Below are positions 24,300-34,212 of a stretch of 64,000 nucleotides of DNA, piece by piece; position 1 is the stretch's first letter, and each line of letters opens with the position of its first letter. The DNA is taken from NCBI GenBank assembly GCA_030015575.1, contig CM057351.1:268001-332000 (forward strand). The letters run 5' to 3'. The DNA comes from Agapanthus africanus (taxonomy: Eukaryota; Streptophyta; Magnoliopsida; Asparagales; Amaryllidaceae). Made by a program: the position numbers and the translations under genes. The notes beneath the pieces were generated by a model. The model worked only from the letters and a program-made list of their open reading frames with translations. It was not told the DNA's origin and ran no database searches.

Positions 24300-24545
24300 C
24301 AGTGCATGACACGTGTCGCGCAGTGAGGCGCTTGCGCAGCTGCGCGGACACGTGTCGCGCAGCGGTGCGCTTGCGCAGCAGCGCTTGCGCAGCTGCGTGG
24401 ACACGTGTCGCGCAGCGGTGCGCTTGCGCAGTTGGGGTTGCGCAACTGCGCAGACACGTATCGCGCAGCCGTGCGCTTGCGCAGTTGCGCTTGCGCAACT
24501 GCGCAGACACGTGTCGCGCAGCCGTGCGCTTGCGCAGTTGAGTGT
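24300..24545. promoter_or_regulatory. G-box and GCGC tandem array in the T 3' LTR
   Basis: About five units of roughly 40-60 bp, each with (G)ACACGTGTC, a palindrome containing the plant G-box core CACGTG, followed by GC-rich TGCGCAGTTGCGC-like palindromes. One stretch reads GCGCAGTTGCGC-TT-GCGCAACTGCGC. One further CACGTG lies at about 24625. It sits upstream of the minus-strand TATA (24116) and also upstream of the plus-strand TATA (24825). bZIP or bHLH binding is inferred from the core motif only. Confidence 0.55.
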
Positions 24546-24722
24546 TGCTTATGTTTTTTTTTAAAGAGCCTTGCTCTGATTGGACGTACTGCCTTGGGCG
24601 TTGTGCTGCCGTGTCAACTTCTGACACGTGGCGCGTTGCGCGCAGCGCACGGGAACCGAAGCGTTGCTTCAAAATTTGAATTTTCAAAATTCAAACAGAG
24701 CCTTGCTCTGATTGGGGGAACA

Positions 24723-24737
24723 AATGCCCCCCCACCG
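24723..24737 (-). other. T polypurine tract
   Basis: On the minus strand CGGTGGGGGGGCATT directly precedes the 3' LTR. Confidence 0.65.
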
Positions 24738-24824
24738 TTGCACTCACGGGGCGCGCACGTGAGTGCAGCGGTGGCAAGATCCCGACCATTGGATCATAGA
24801 GGTCAGGTGAAGAGACGCAGGCGT

Positions 24825-24832
24825 CTATAAAT
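24825..24832 (+). promoter_or_regulatory. Plus-strand TATA box of the antisense PMD gene
   Basis: CTATAAAT about 100 bp outside the LTR, between the G-box array and the candidate first exon. The second antisense gene has CTATAAATA in the matching place (31556-31564), both followed by similar AGACC or GGACC and TTGGTCC bases. Start site inferred. Confidence 0.6.
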
Positions 24833-24839
24833 GGGACCC

Positions 24840-25616
24840 TTGGTCCTTAAAATTTTTTACCGTTTCAAGAACTTTGATTCAGAGCCTTGCTCTTGCTTAA
24901 AAACTTTTAGAGCCTTGCTCTTGCTTCTTCCCAAGAACTTTGAAGTTCAGAACTTAGAATCATTCTAGGTAAAAATTTAAATTAATTTAAATTAAATTTA
25001 ATTAACAGAACCTTGCTCTTATAGATCTTTGATCTAAAGAAAACCCCTTTGGGGTTTCTTCAACAGAGCCTTGCTCTCATAGATCTTTGATCTAAAGAAG
25101 ACCCCTTTGGGGTTTCATCCACAGAGCCTTGCTCTCAAAAATTTACAGAGATCTTGTTCCTGGGTTTTAACCCATGAACAGAGCCCTGCTCATAGATCAA
25201 ATAGAGAACTCCTAAAAGTTTTCATGGATCTTTAAGATCCCAAAAATTTTAATCCTTAGGAGTTATAATTTTTCATTACTACTACAGAGCTAGGCTCTTT
25301 TTTTTTAGGAAGTTTTATTCCCTTGAGACCAGAGTTTGACAAATGTCACTCTGTGACAGAGCTTTGCTCTAAAAGAGGAGATTTCCTCCTTGTCTCTAGG
25401 GATTTCCCCCCCCCAATGAGGATATTCTCTTGTGGGTCTTTTTCATTAACTGACAGTCTCATCCAACGATGAGACTGTCTCATCAAATGATGCGCCGTCA
25501 TCTAGATTTTGTGGGTCCCTGTCTGGTCCCCTACTCACTGCATTGTAGTGTGATGTAGGACTTTGAAAGGTGAAGCATTGGAACGCTAACGATTATATTT
25601 TTTTCTTTTTCTACAG
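24840..25616 (+). other. Antisense PMD gene 5' UTR: exon 1 and leader intron
   Basis: A consensus donor (CTAG|GTAAAA, intron start 24969) and acceptor (TTTTTCTACAG, intron end 25616) define a candidate 648-nt 5'-UTR intron. The second gene has the matching donor TTTAG|GTAAAA (31696) and acceptor CTCCAG (31843). The stretch contains about ten AGAGC-CTT-GCTCT type hairpins and others, including AAACCCC-TTT-GGGGTTT (25041-25057), TGTCAC-TCT-GTGACA (25344-25358) and a 12-bp stem (25452-25479). Confidence 0.55.
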
Positions 25617-27946
25617 GAAACACGTCTGAATATTTGTCTTTCCCTTTCGTTCGCTCAGAAGGAGGGTTCCCACATTCGCCAGTGGACCGGGTGGTGTTTG
25701 CTCTGATTAAAGATCACGATCCCGAGTGCAAGAAACTTCACCTATGGGGAAGGTGGTACAGCCAGATCATCCAAGGCCGTCGCAGCTTTAGCTCCGCCTC
25801 GCCCTCTGAGCCCATAGTCGCGATCCCTTATGCGGACAAGCCTCCGGTGAAGTATGCCGTGGAGGTTAAAAATTGGAATTCCGACGACCTCCTCCAGCCT
25901 GCAATCGGTGCCATCCCGGTGCAACCGCCGCCGGCGATAGACATCTTGGGGAGGCGAATCTGTCAGGGTGAAGCACGCCCTTGGGGACAGGCTTATAATA
26001 TTGGACTGATCCCGCGACCGCTTGCCGGATATTTGCCCTGGGCCCGCTACATCTTAGCGGCGAAAAGGACTCATCTGACGACGATTGGTTTATACTCGGC
26101 CGTCTACGTTTCACTTTTCGAATATCCCTCTCCTCCAACATGGTGGATAAAGGCCTTCATTGAACAATGGAATATCCCCACCCACACCTTCTTGGCAGCG
26201 GATAGGGAAGTCTCCATCTCTTTGGAAGAATTTGCTGAGATTTCAGGTCTACCAGTGAGGGGGGAGCACTACGAGGAGCTGCTTTCTCCTGACGAGTACG
26301 TCTTTGCCACCAAGCAGCTGGTATTTGACTTAACTCCGGAGAATGCCATCCAGCATCAGCATCCGGGCTTGGTGAAGGTGCTGGAGATTTATGAGGAACT
26401 GCATTTGGAATCGGGCGACCGGGGCGTCAGTTTCGCGGATTTCATTGCTCGCTTTATTCGCCCGGAGTTCCTATCAGAGCAGAGCGAGAAGTTCGCTCAG
26501 CTTGTTGACCCTTTTGGTTTCGGCTTGGACCGCCGACCTACATCGGAAAATGACCAGCGGGATTTTTATTTCCCCGGCACTGCCAGCGTCCCTTTCTCAG
26601 AGATCGCTAGTCCTGGCATGGACGAGGAGACTTTTTTCATAGGGTTCTTGGGTTTATGGCTATGCAGCTTCGCGCTCCTCATGCATCCACGCCTCATGCG
26701 GCCCTCCGTCTTTTACCCGGCTCATCGAATGGCGGCTGGTTTGCAGCTATCGGTAGGGATTGCCGGGCTGGCTTACCTTTATAATGGACTTAGCGTAGCG
26801 GCGGACGCTAATGAGCCTGGGGTACAGCCTGCTAACTTCCCGATGCACTACTTCACTTCTTGGATGGAGCTGCATGTGCGAGGGGTGTTTGGTGCCCATA
26901 AGACTCCTCCGTTCTTTGAGAAATACAAACTCCCAAGAATCATACGGTTGGTCGGGGCTTCAATTGTGGTTGCACCTCCATGGGAGTCTAGGGGACTGCT
27001 CCTGCGTTCACATCTAGTCGGAGCAAAGATCTCTTTTGTGGATAAGGTCATCACCATAGGCTCAGAGACCACTAAGTCAGTGGTGCCGCTGCGCGATGAC
27101 TTTAAGGGCGGGGCTTCTGTACTGAAGGCTCGGGAAATCCTTCACTTTTACTCCATTCGGCAGGGCTACCTAGTATTTAGGCAGAATGAGACGGCTCTCT
27201 TTATGAGGTATAACCCACATCGATTTGCCCGACAATCGAGCTACAATCAAGGGATCCCGATGGAAGCCTTTCTGGAAACACCCGCGGCCAACCAAGGGGG
27301 AATAAGGAACGCGATGCATCATTTCACCCGGCTCAATACAGGCTCCTATTTTTTATCAGTGAGCCTAGCTGTGCCCCTAAAATAATCCATCCGTATGTAG
27401 CCTGGTATGCGCATGCTATGGGCCCAATCATTTTAATGGAGAAACGTCTGCTGGTTGGCCGTAGGGCTGCGCCTCCTGGCGGTGATCGCAAGGCTCCCTT
27501 GCAGCCAAGGATCCAGGTCACCCTCCCGATAAAAGATGCCGGAGCTGACCGACCACGCGTGTTGAGCCCCCCGCGTGGATTGCCACTGCCTACTACGGTG
27601 GATGCACCCCCGGCGCCCCGTGCTCCCACAAAGACGGTTAAAGTGGTATCGCCAGGGTCTGGCGCAGGAGCGGATATCGGGACTCGCCGCCCTAAAGTGA
27701 CTGCCAAGCGCAAGGCTATTCCGAGTGGATCTAAAGCTGGCGGACAAAAGAAGAAGAAGTCCACCCTATCCCTCGACGCGATCCTTAGCTTAAAGCCTGC
27801 GGCTCCTCCTGCCGAGGCCATATGTGAGTATGGCAGCAATGAGGGCTTCGTGGTAGACCCTGCGGACACCAATTTGGCTGCCGCCATTGCAGCTTCGGAG
27901 CGATCGGCGAGGCTTGAAGCGATGTTAAGCAAACTCGCTGAGTCCG
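25617..27946 (+). CDS. Antisense gene in T, exon 2: plant mobile domain (PMD) protein, N-terminal part
   Basis: Large exon after acceptor 25616. The protein has the plant mobile (aminotransferase-like) domain pattern: TWWIKAFIEQWNIPTHTF, then ISLEEFAEISGLPVRGEHY at roughly residues 180-225. PMD is known in the Arabidopsis MAIN/MAIL proteins and has been reported inside plant Ty3 and MULE transposons; its biochemical role is not settled. The C-terminal stretch is basic and Pro/Ala-rich (QKKKKSTLSLDAIL). No in-frame ATG occurs for the first 300 codons; ACG at 25622-25624 sits where the sister gene has ATG. The frame shifts by one base in a T run near 27347-27353. The exon ends at donor G|GTAATC (27947). 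The copy is therefore probably inactive. Confidence 0.8.
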
Positions 27947-28027
27947 GTAATCATCAGACGCTTTATTTGTCGTTTTATTGCACTTTGTATTGTTATATTT
28001 AACTAACATTTGCTCCATTTTCAACAG

Positions 28028-30429
28028 GTGTCTCTACTGAAGAGGCTATTGCTGCCTCCCTGAAAACCTTCCAGGAGGAGGAGGAGAAGCGTGCCCTAGC
28101 AGGCGCTGGTATGTTTCACCCCTTTCTCTTTTATAAGGAAAGTTTGTTGTCTTTTTATGATAGTCAACCTGAACTTCTTTTGTTTCTTTGCAGGGGTTGT
28201 ATCAATTGACGCAGGGATCCTTCCCGAGTCCGTCATCGAAGTCCCAGCTTCGTCGAAGTTGCCACAAGAGCCTCGGCTTGACAAGACGACGAGGGACGCC
28301 CTGAAAAATCTAGAGGCGTCCCTATTCACGGACGAAGAAGCCTCACTCAAGGAAGCCCTAGTGGCATCCGTCTCAACGGCTCGAGAGGAGCGGAAGCGGT
28401 TGAGACGTGAAGCAAAGGCGCGCAGAGGTGCTTTGGCCACGGGAGCAGGCCCTAGCACTATTCCTCGTGCCGACACTCCTTCTGAAGAGGCCCCTGCTGC
28501 CCTGTCTACTGCTCATAGGCAAGTGGCGCGCGCGGCTCGGGGTGCAAACGATAAATCCTCTTCAGGTAGCATTTCTTTCAGAACCTTGTTGTAAGAATTA
28601 TCAAGCCATTGGCTCATATGCATTCCATCTTGCAGGGCCAAGTCCGACTGAGGGGGAGGCGGAGACCGTCGAACCCAGGGGAATGGAGGAAGCGATACTT
28701 GCCGAACCCGAGCCAACAGTGAGCACCGTCGTCGGGGCCACGGCGCCTGAAACAGAAGTTGAAGGATCCGCCGCCGAGAAGGTCATTGATGCCGCGTCTG
28801 AAGTGGCGGCAGATGAGATGAGTGTCGAGCCGAAGGCGGTAGAAGTCGAAGCACTTGAGGCTGGAGACGTCACGGTGCCGATGGACGAGACAACCGTGAC
28901 CGCAGAAATCGAGGGAGTATCGGGTGAGGCGGCCACGATTCCTGAGGAGGAGCGAACCGCTCTTTCCCAGGAATCTGGTAATACTCCGATCATAGCCCTC
29001 CCCGCGTATGGTTCCTTGCCGTCTCCCGGGCTCGCGAGCACAACAACGGTTCCCATCGAGTCGGGTGATGAGGCTACGGGCGGTGGTCTCATGTCGATGG
29101 ATGAGGGGATTGCTTCAGTTTCTGCTGGTAGCTCGTCGGGTAAATTTCTGAGTCACCAGCGTTCCCTCTTTTTTCTATATATCTTGCGATCTCTTCTAAC
29201 AAGCTTGTCTTTGCAGGTGCGGCCAGTGCCGATGCTCCATTGCTCGAGGGGGCACCGTCGACTACTGTTTTGGCGGTGGTCACCTCCCCGCCTTCCTTTA
29301 TACCATCACGGATGTTGGAAGGTATGGATTCACGACTCATGCATTAATCTTTCAAAAATGTAGCCTTATACTAACGTTATACCATTGTGCCTTTGCAGGA
29401 GTGCTCTTCGATCATTTATATCAAGTGTTGCTCCCACACTTCTCTTTCCCATCCGAACTCACTTCTCCCTCTGGTGGCGCCGGTGAGTATACTTTCACTA
29501 TAATATCTTTATTTACCTCTTTTTTTCTAGCAATGGGATAATTTCTGACTTTTCCTTTTCTTTATTGCAGTGCCACAAATCGAAGGAGGGGATGCAAGAC
29601 CTGCCGTGCTACCTGCCCTTCCGGCTTTGCCGTCCGTTGCAGCTGGTATAGTAAATTTCCTTTTTTGGTAACCCTTCAACATCTTCTGAACCATCGTTTA
29701 ACCATGTTTTGTTTTGCAGCTATTGTTCCGGCTCCGGTCCCCTTTGAGGCTCGCGTCCTTTCACCGGCAGGCCCTTTCTTGAGACGTCCATCTTCAAAGG
29801 GTGCTGTGATGAGTTTGGGCATACTGAGCGGGTACATTGAAGAGCTCAATATGGACGCTCTCCCTTCTGCCGTAGATTTTGCTGCGGAGGTTAACCCGAT
29901 GTTGGCGGCGCTTGTAAATTTTCATAACGAAGGCGTCGTCGAATCTTGGGTTAACCACTGCAGGGGGATCGAGGCTTGTCTATATCGGCTGGAGTCGACG
30001 CGCCCTTCTCCCGAAGTTTTAGCCCTGAGCACCCAACGCACAACTTGGCTCGAGCAAAGCACTTCGCACTTCCGCCACTTGGAACAAGAAGCAGCTTCAA
30101 GACTAAGGGAATGCCAAAAGACCTCGAACGAAACGGCCCATCTGCGCGCTGAGGTTGAGGCAAATGCTGCCCAAGTGAAGACTATCTTCGAGGGTCTCTT
30201 GGAGCGTATCTCCCATGGGCTAAATTTGAAGCGGAAGCTTGACGTAGCTGAGCGCAATATCCCAAGTCGGGAAGCTGCCTATCAGGCCGTCAGGGAGCAG
30301 CTTGCGTCGGTCTTGCAGCAGCGAGCCCAAGTGGAGACAGAGCTGGCGGTGGTAGCCGATCGAGAGAAGACGTGGAAGAAAGTATGCGAGCAATTGCTAA
30401 ATCTATGCAAGACGCTTCCTTCCCAGTAA
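28028..30429 (+). CDS. Antisense gene in T, exons 3-9: spliced C-terminal part of the PMD protein
   Basis: Exons 28028-28108, 28194-28565, 28636-29139, 29217-29321, 29399-29482, 29571-29645 and 29720-30429. Introns are 81, 85, 70, 77, 77, 88 and 74 nt, all GT-AG with TTTGCAG-like acceptors. Exons 3-8 are all multiples of three and every junction splits a codon after its first base, so all introns are phase 1; the joined frame is open to TAA at 30427. The product is acidic and low-complexity in exon 5 (Glu, Val, Ala, Thr-rich) and likely coiled-coil in exon 9 (LDVAERN..., QQRAQVETELAVV). No known domain is recognised here. With exon 2 the protein would be about 1,400 residues. Confidence 0.75.
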
Positions 30430-30518
30430 TTTCTCCTTGTATCATTTGTACTTGTAAAATATATGTATATTTTTTTATTCTTTAGTACAATGTATCCTGT
30501 ACCCAGTCAATATTCATG

Positions 30519-30524
30519 AATAAA
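30519..30524 (+). terminator. Polyadenylation-like signal of the antisense PMD gene
   Basis: AATAAA about 90 bp after the stop codon in an AT-rich 3' region rich in TGTAAAA and TTGTAT motifs. Confidence 0.45.
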
Positions 30525-30659
30525 AGATACACATTTTTGTAACGTCCTGTGTCATTTCTTCGCCTTTCTCATTCTTTTCAGCATGACATATTTAATGCAC
30601 CTTATTGACAGATAACTTCATTTCTCCCAGAGATAAAGATGGCCTAGATTGCAGGTTCA

Positions 30660-30865
30660 GGTTTACCGCCTAGGACTTTTCAACTCTATGAGCCGTGAGG
30701 GTCTCATAGAGACTTTTCTTCCTACGGATCGAGAGGATCTCGTAGGCGGGCTTTTCTCCTTAGGAATCGCGAGGATTCCTAAGTGTGGTTTTCTCTTACA
30801 AGTCGTAAGGTTCCTGCAAGAGAGTTTTTCCTTCTCACGAGTCGAGAGGACCCGTAAGCGGTTGT
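30660..30865. repeat. Hairpin array H1 (five hairpins)
   Basis: Five inverted repeats about 36-45 bp apart, each with a TCGNGAGG-like centre and self-complementary arms: CTCTATGAG/CTCATAGAG (30684-30711), CCTACGGATC with GATCTCGTAGG (30721-30746), CTTAGGAATC/GATTCCTAAG (30759-30783), CTCTTACAAG with CCTGCAAGAG (about 30793-30824), and a weaker fifth. Arrays H2, H3 and H4 repeat the order. Confidence 0.85.
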
Positions 30866-30999
30866 TTCCCTCCTTATCGAAACTCGATTTTAGAGAGTGA
30901 GTCCCGTGTATAGTGTGCAAGAGACCATTTTAGATCGACTTGTAGGGTCCCATTGTTCAGGGAGCAAGTTCTCCTACCTCTGATGCCTGAGGCTTCATC

Positions 31000-31842
31000 T
31001 TGCAGATTAAGAAGCAAGTTCAATTTGTTGAAGAAATCCCTTTTCTGAAAGATTTGGCAGGATTTCCCCCACCATCGGATCTTTGATCTAGGGGCTTCTG
31101 TTTTACAGAAGATAATAACCGAAAAGATTTCTTCAGAACCTTTTTGTTTAGCGCGAACGCTCCAGGGTATGACGCGTGTCGCACAGCGCACAGTGCAGCG
31201 CAACTGCGCTAGCACATCTATGCCAAGACGTGTCACGCAGCGCACGACGCATACGCCGCTGAAGCGTTGCTTCCCTTGGTTTTGCTTGAAATAGAGCTTT
31301 GCTTTGGCTGGGTGCGCTGCTTTGGGGTGCTGCGCTGATGCGTTTGCGCCGGACATGTGGCGTGTAGCGCGCAGCGCAACGCAACTGCGCTGGCGCTTCC
31401 GTGCTGAAGCGTTGCTTCTTCAAGACAGAGCTTTGCTCTGATCGGGGAAGGACGAAGCGTTGCTTCATCTCCTGTCTCGGAATTCGAACGGAAATTCGCT
31501 CCAATTAGGGTAAACTGCCGTGACAACTCTTGGAAGTCGAAGAGGCACTTGAGGCCTATAAATAAGACCTTTGGTCCCCTTCAGATACTTATCATCTTCC
31601 AGATTTCCATTTTCGAAGACTTCAAAGCTTTGTTCTTGCCTTTAAGAACTCCGGTGCCTTGCTCCTTTTTTAAAAGTTTTTTAGAAAAACTTTAGGTAAA
31701 ATCGATTCTTAGATCAATCTTAAATAGCAGAGCTCTCGTCTAGTGGGTTTCATCTTTAAACATAGTTTTGCTCTCTAGGAATTTAGCCATCCATGTATGT
31801 TATTGCTTTTCTATTGTTGATCTTCCTGTAATATTTTCTCCA
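31000..31842 (+). promoter_or_regulatory. Promoter and 5' UTR of the second antisense gene, LTR-derived
   Basis: A diverged copy of the T LTR end and the region beyond it (about 24130-25620): the frame of TTTGATC and GTTTTACAGAAG near 31080-31110, GTGTCGC/GCGCAG repeats (31170-31400), GAAGC-GTT-GCTTC hairpins, AGAGC-TTT-GCTCT, TATA box CTATAAATA (31556-31564), donor TTTAG|GTAAAA (31696) and acceptor CTCCAG (31843). The second gene thus has the same promoter plan as the PMD gene. Confidence 0.6.
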
Positions 31843-31848
31843 GGCATA

Positions 31849-31992
31849 ATGGCGGCGGTGCATCTATACAGTCTGCACGAGTTCATTACCTACGATGATA
31901 TCCGCGCTCAGGGTCGTCAACAAAACCAGGAGTTTACAGACGCTGAATGTGCAGAAGTTATGGGTCGTCTGAACGCAAGTGGTGGTTGGCTG
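31849..31992 (+). pseudogene. Second antisense gene of T (ORF X), 5' part, cut by E
   Basis: ATG at 31849 follows the leader-intron acceptor by five bases. 48 codons are read before E interrupts after the target duplication GGCTG. The frame resumes exactly at 42368. The uninterrupted protein would be 169 residues. I do not recognise it: it is largely helical in appearance, with charged residues, and has no signal peptide or membrane segment. It lies downstream of and parallel to the PMD gene, on the strand opposite pol. Confidence 0.6.
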
Positions 31993-34198
31993 TGTAGGGT
32001 TCCTAGGCACCCTAGTGAGGTCTCACAAGGCATCGAACATGCCAATTTCAAAAATTATAGGTGCCGAGAGACCCGACTACGGATTGTTTGCTAGAAAACT
32101 AGGCGAAAAGCTAACTAGTTAACACTTAACTAAGGGAATACGGAAATACAACCTTTGTAGATCCGGTGCTCCACCTCCATAGCTCCGCAACGAAGTCCTC
32201 TCCGCTGTCCAAATCAAATCTGGGCTCTAGCGTCGGCTTCGTCGGAGAATAAGCGAGCTAGGTCGTCGATGTCCATGCCGAAGATGATCTACGTCGAGGC
32301 AACGCTAAATCAAGCTCCGACTTCACCAAGTCAAGAAACTTGTGAAGTAAACACACTCTACTACTTGGAAAGAGGTAGAGGATGAAGAAATAGGAAGTGG
32401 GTAGACTTTAGAATTGGATTTCTCACTCTAATTCTCACTTTGCCATTAAAGCTTGTGAAGCTTTTTCTTGAAGTGAAGAAGAAGAAGAAGATGAAGAATA
32501 TGATATGTTAATTGAAAATAGAAAAATAAAAGAATACTTATCATAATCTTAACCTTAGTTAAGTGTAGAGAATTGACTAAGGTTGGGTTGAATGGTTAGG
32601 GTTAAGGATGAGAACAAAAGGTCAACAAGTCAAAGCTTCATGAAACTTCAACTAAAAACAAAAGTAGCCACCATTCATTTATCTTCCAATTTATTCAAAA
32701 TGAATAAATAAATAAGATAAATGAATAAGTAAAACCCTAATCAACAACTTAACCTTGGTTTAATTCTTTATACTTAACCAAAAAGCATGCATCATCAAAC
32801 ATGATACAAACATGAGCACAAAATCATATCGCATATGCAATGCGCACACCCGAGTGAGAATATCCATTTAAAGTGAACCGATACTAGTTAATGCAAAGTA
32901 ATATATCAAATATATAATTATACATTAAATCATTAAATCAACACTTGATTTAACGATCCGGTCATATCGCATATAACCGACCAGTATCCTATGTATCGGC
33001 TTATCGAATCAACCTTTGATTCGATAACTAGGGTATATCGCATATAACCTAATCGATACATTCATCGCGAGAATGGAATACAGTATCACATACTGGTATT
33101 ATTCTCGGTCCCACACATATCTCATATGCGCTCCTATTTCGTTTCGCTTGAGCCAGGAAACCTCTGTGTAGGACTCTAAAGACTCGTCAATACGCCGGCA
33201 GCGGATGATGATCATATCAAACATCCACAAGCCGCAAGCGGTCTGCTAAACGTAACGGCCACCCGGGTATTGAGCGATCTGAAGATCGACGAGCAAGCCC
33301 GCTCACACTCCAGTGAATCCAACCAGTAACACTACCGTACAGTCCGGTCTGATCGTCTGATATGTCGCATATCTCGCCTAGGGGTGGTAAACGTCAGACC
33401 CCAATAGCTCGATAAGTCGTATCGATATGAGGTCTATAACTGTTCGAGAAACTACTGGTAACACTTACCAGTAAATCTCAGCAACCCTGGCCAGGGATTT
33501 CCTGTTATAGCCAATCGAACACAGCGCAACATCAACTCCCTATACCTGGAGAGACGAATCCCCTCCTATCGCTCATTGCCTCCATGTGACTCGGGACTGT
33601 ACCCAAAAACCACCATTTTGCACGCCCTCTTGGACGTGGTAAGATGGAAATCAAAGCACAGTGGGAACCACACAAGACTCTATGACGATCTCGGGTCAAC
33701 AGACTACTCTGTACCAGTGTCACCAGAGAACTGCCATCTGACGTGAGGTATAATACCATCTGGGAGTTCTCGGCGAGTCCGTCCAGTGTACCCAGTCTCC
33801 ACTGAGCACCCGTATATCATCTCCGATGTCAAACACCAATGGATATGGGATCATCCATCGCCCATCTGTATGGGTCGAGAAGGTATACGCTAGTCTACTC
33901 TGGTATATCGATGCCCCTTCTCGATACACCCACGACTAGGGACTTTGAAGGATGTACTTATGGACTACCATGTCCCCACTAGTATGATCCGCATCATAGT
34001 CCAGGTAGTCAAGTACAGATCCTAAGGGCTTTACCAACATGTAACAGAGAGACAATCAGCATACATGTTAAGGTAAAGATCAACCAGATAGCATACTATC
34101 ATGTCGAGCAAGAAAGTCCTCCCTATATACGTCCTAGCATCCACTACAATATACATCATATGTACAGTAATGGCCTTAGGGCATACATATAACTAACA
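31993..34198 (-). repeat. E 3' LTR
   Basis: 2,206 bp; on the minus strand starts TGTTAGTTATATGTATGCCC and ends AACCCTACA. It has a nested hairpin (CGAGAAT 33068-33074 with ATTCTCG 33101-33107; CAGTAT 33081-33086 with ATACTG 33090-33095) and several CATATCGCATATAACC-like near-palindromes (about 32825-33130). Confidence 0.95.
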
Positions 34199-34209
34199 AT
34201 CTCCCACTT
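34199..34209 (-). other. E polypurine tract
   Basis: AAGTGGGAGAT on the minus strand next to the 3' LTR, identical to that of B. Confidence 0.85.
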
Positions 34210-34212
34210 GCA

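Larger units (their letters stand above)
22579..24722 (-). repeat. T 3' LTR
   Basis: 2,144 bp. On the plus strand it contains a 27-bp tandem repeat (23132-23378), a dense field of micro-hairpins (23590-24030), a minus-strand TATA box (24116-24126) and a G-box-like array (24300-24545). It has about 17 substitutions against the other LTR and a shorter G-box array. Confidence 0.95.

Noticed and set aside
24137-24830. Overlapping ORFs of 80-140 codons on both strands (and at 56517-57066)
   Set aside because: They read the G-box/GCGC tandem repeat in several frames, with Arg/Ala/Cys-rich repetitive translations that differ between the two LTRs. No gene.
25490-25616. Coding first exon ending AAAG|GTGAAG at 25569/25570 for the PMD gene
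   Set aside because: The intron would be about 47 nt, too short for plants, and the frame upstream meets a stop without an ATG.
27340-27362. TTTTTTATCAG as a splice acceptor that would explain the frame change in the PMD exon
   Set aside because: No matching donor was found just upstream and both flanks read as continuous protein; a one-base indel in the T run is simpler.
28601-29340. Minus-strand ORFs of 83-163 codons opposite the PMD exons
   Set aside because: Shadow frames of the spliced plus-strand exons; they cross intron positions and have no domain.
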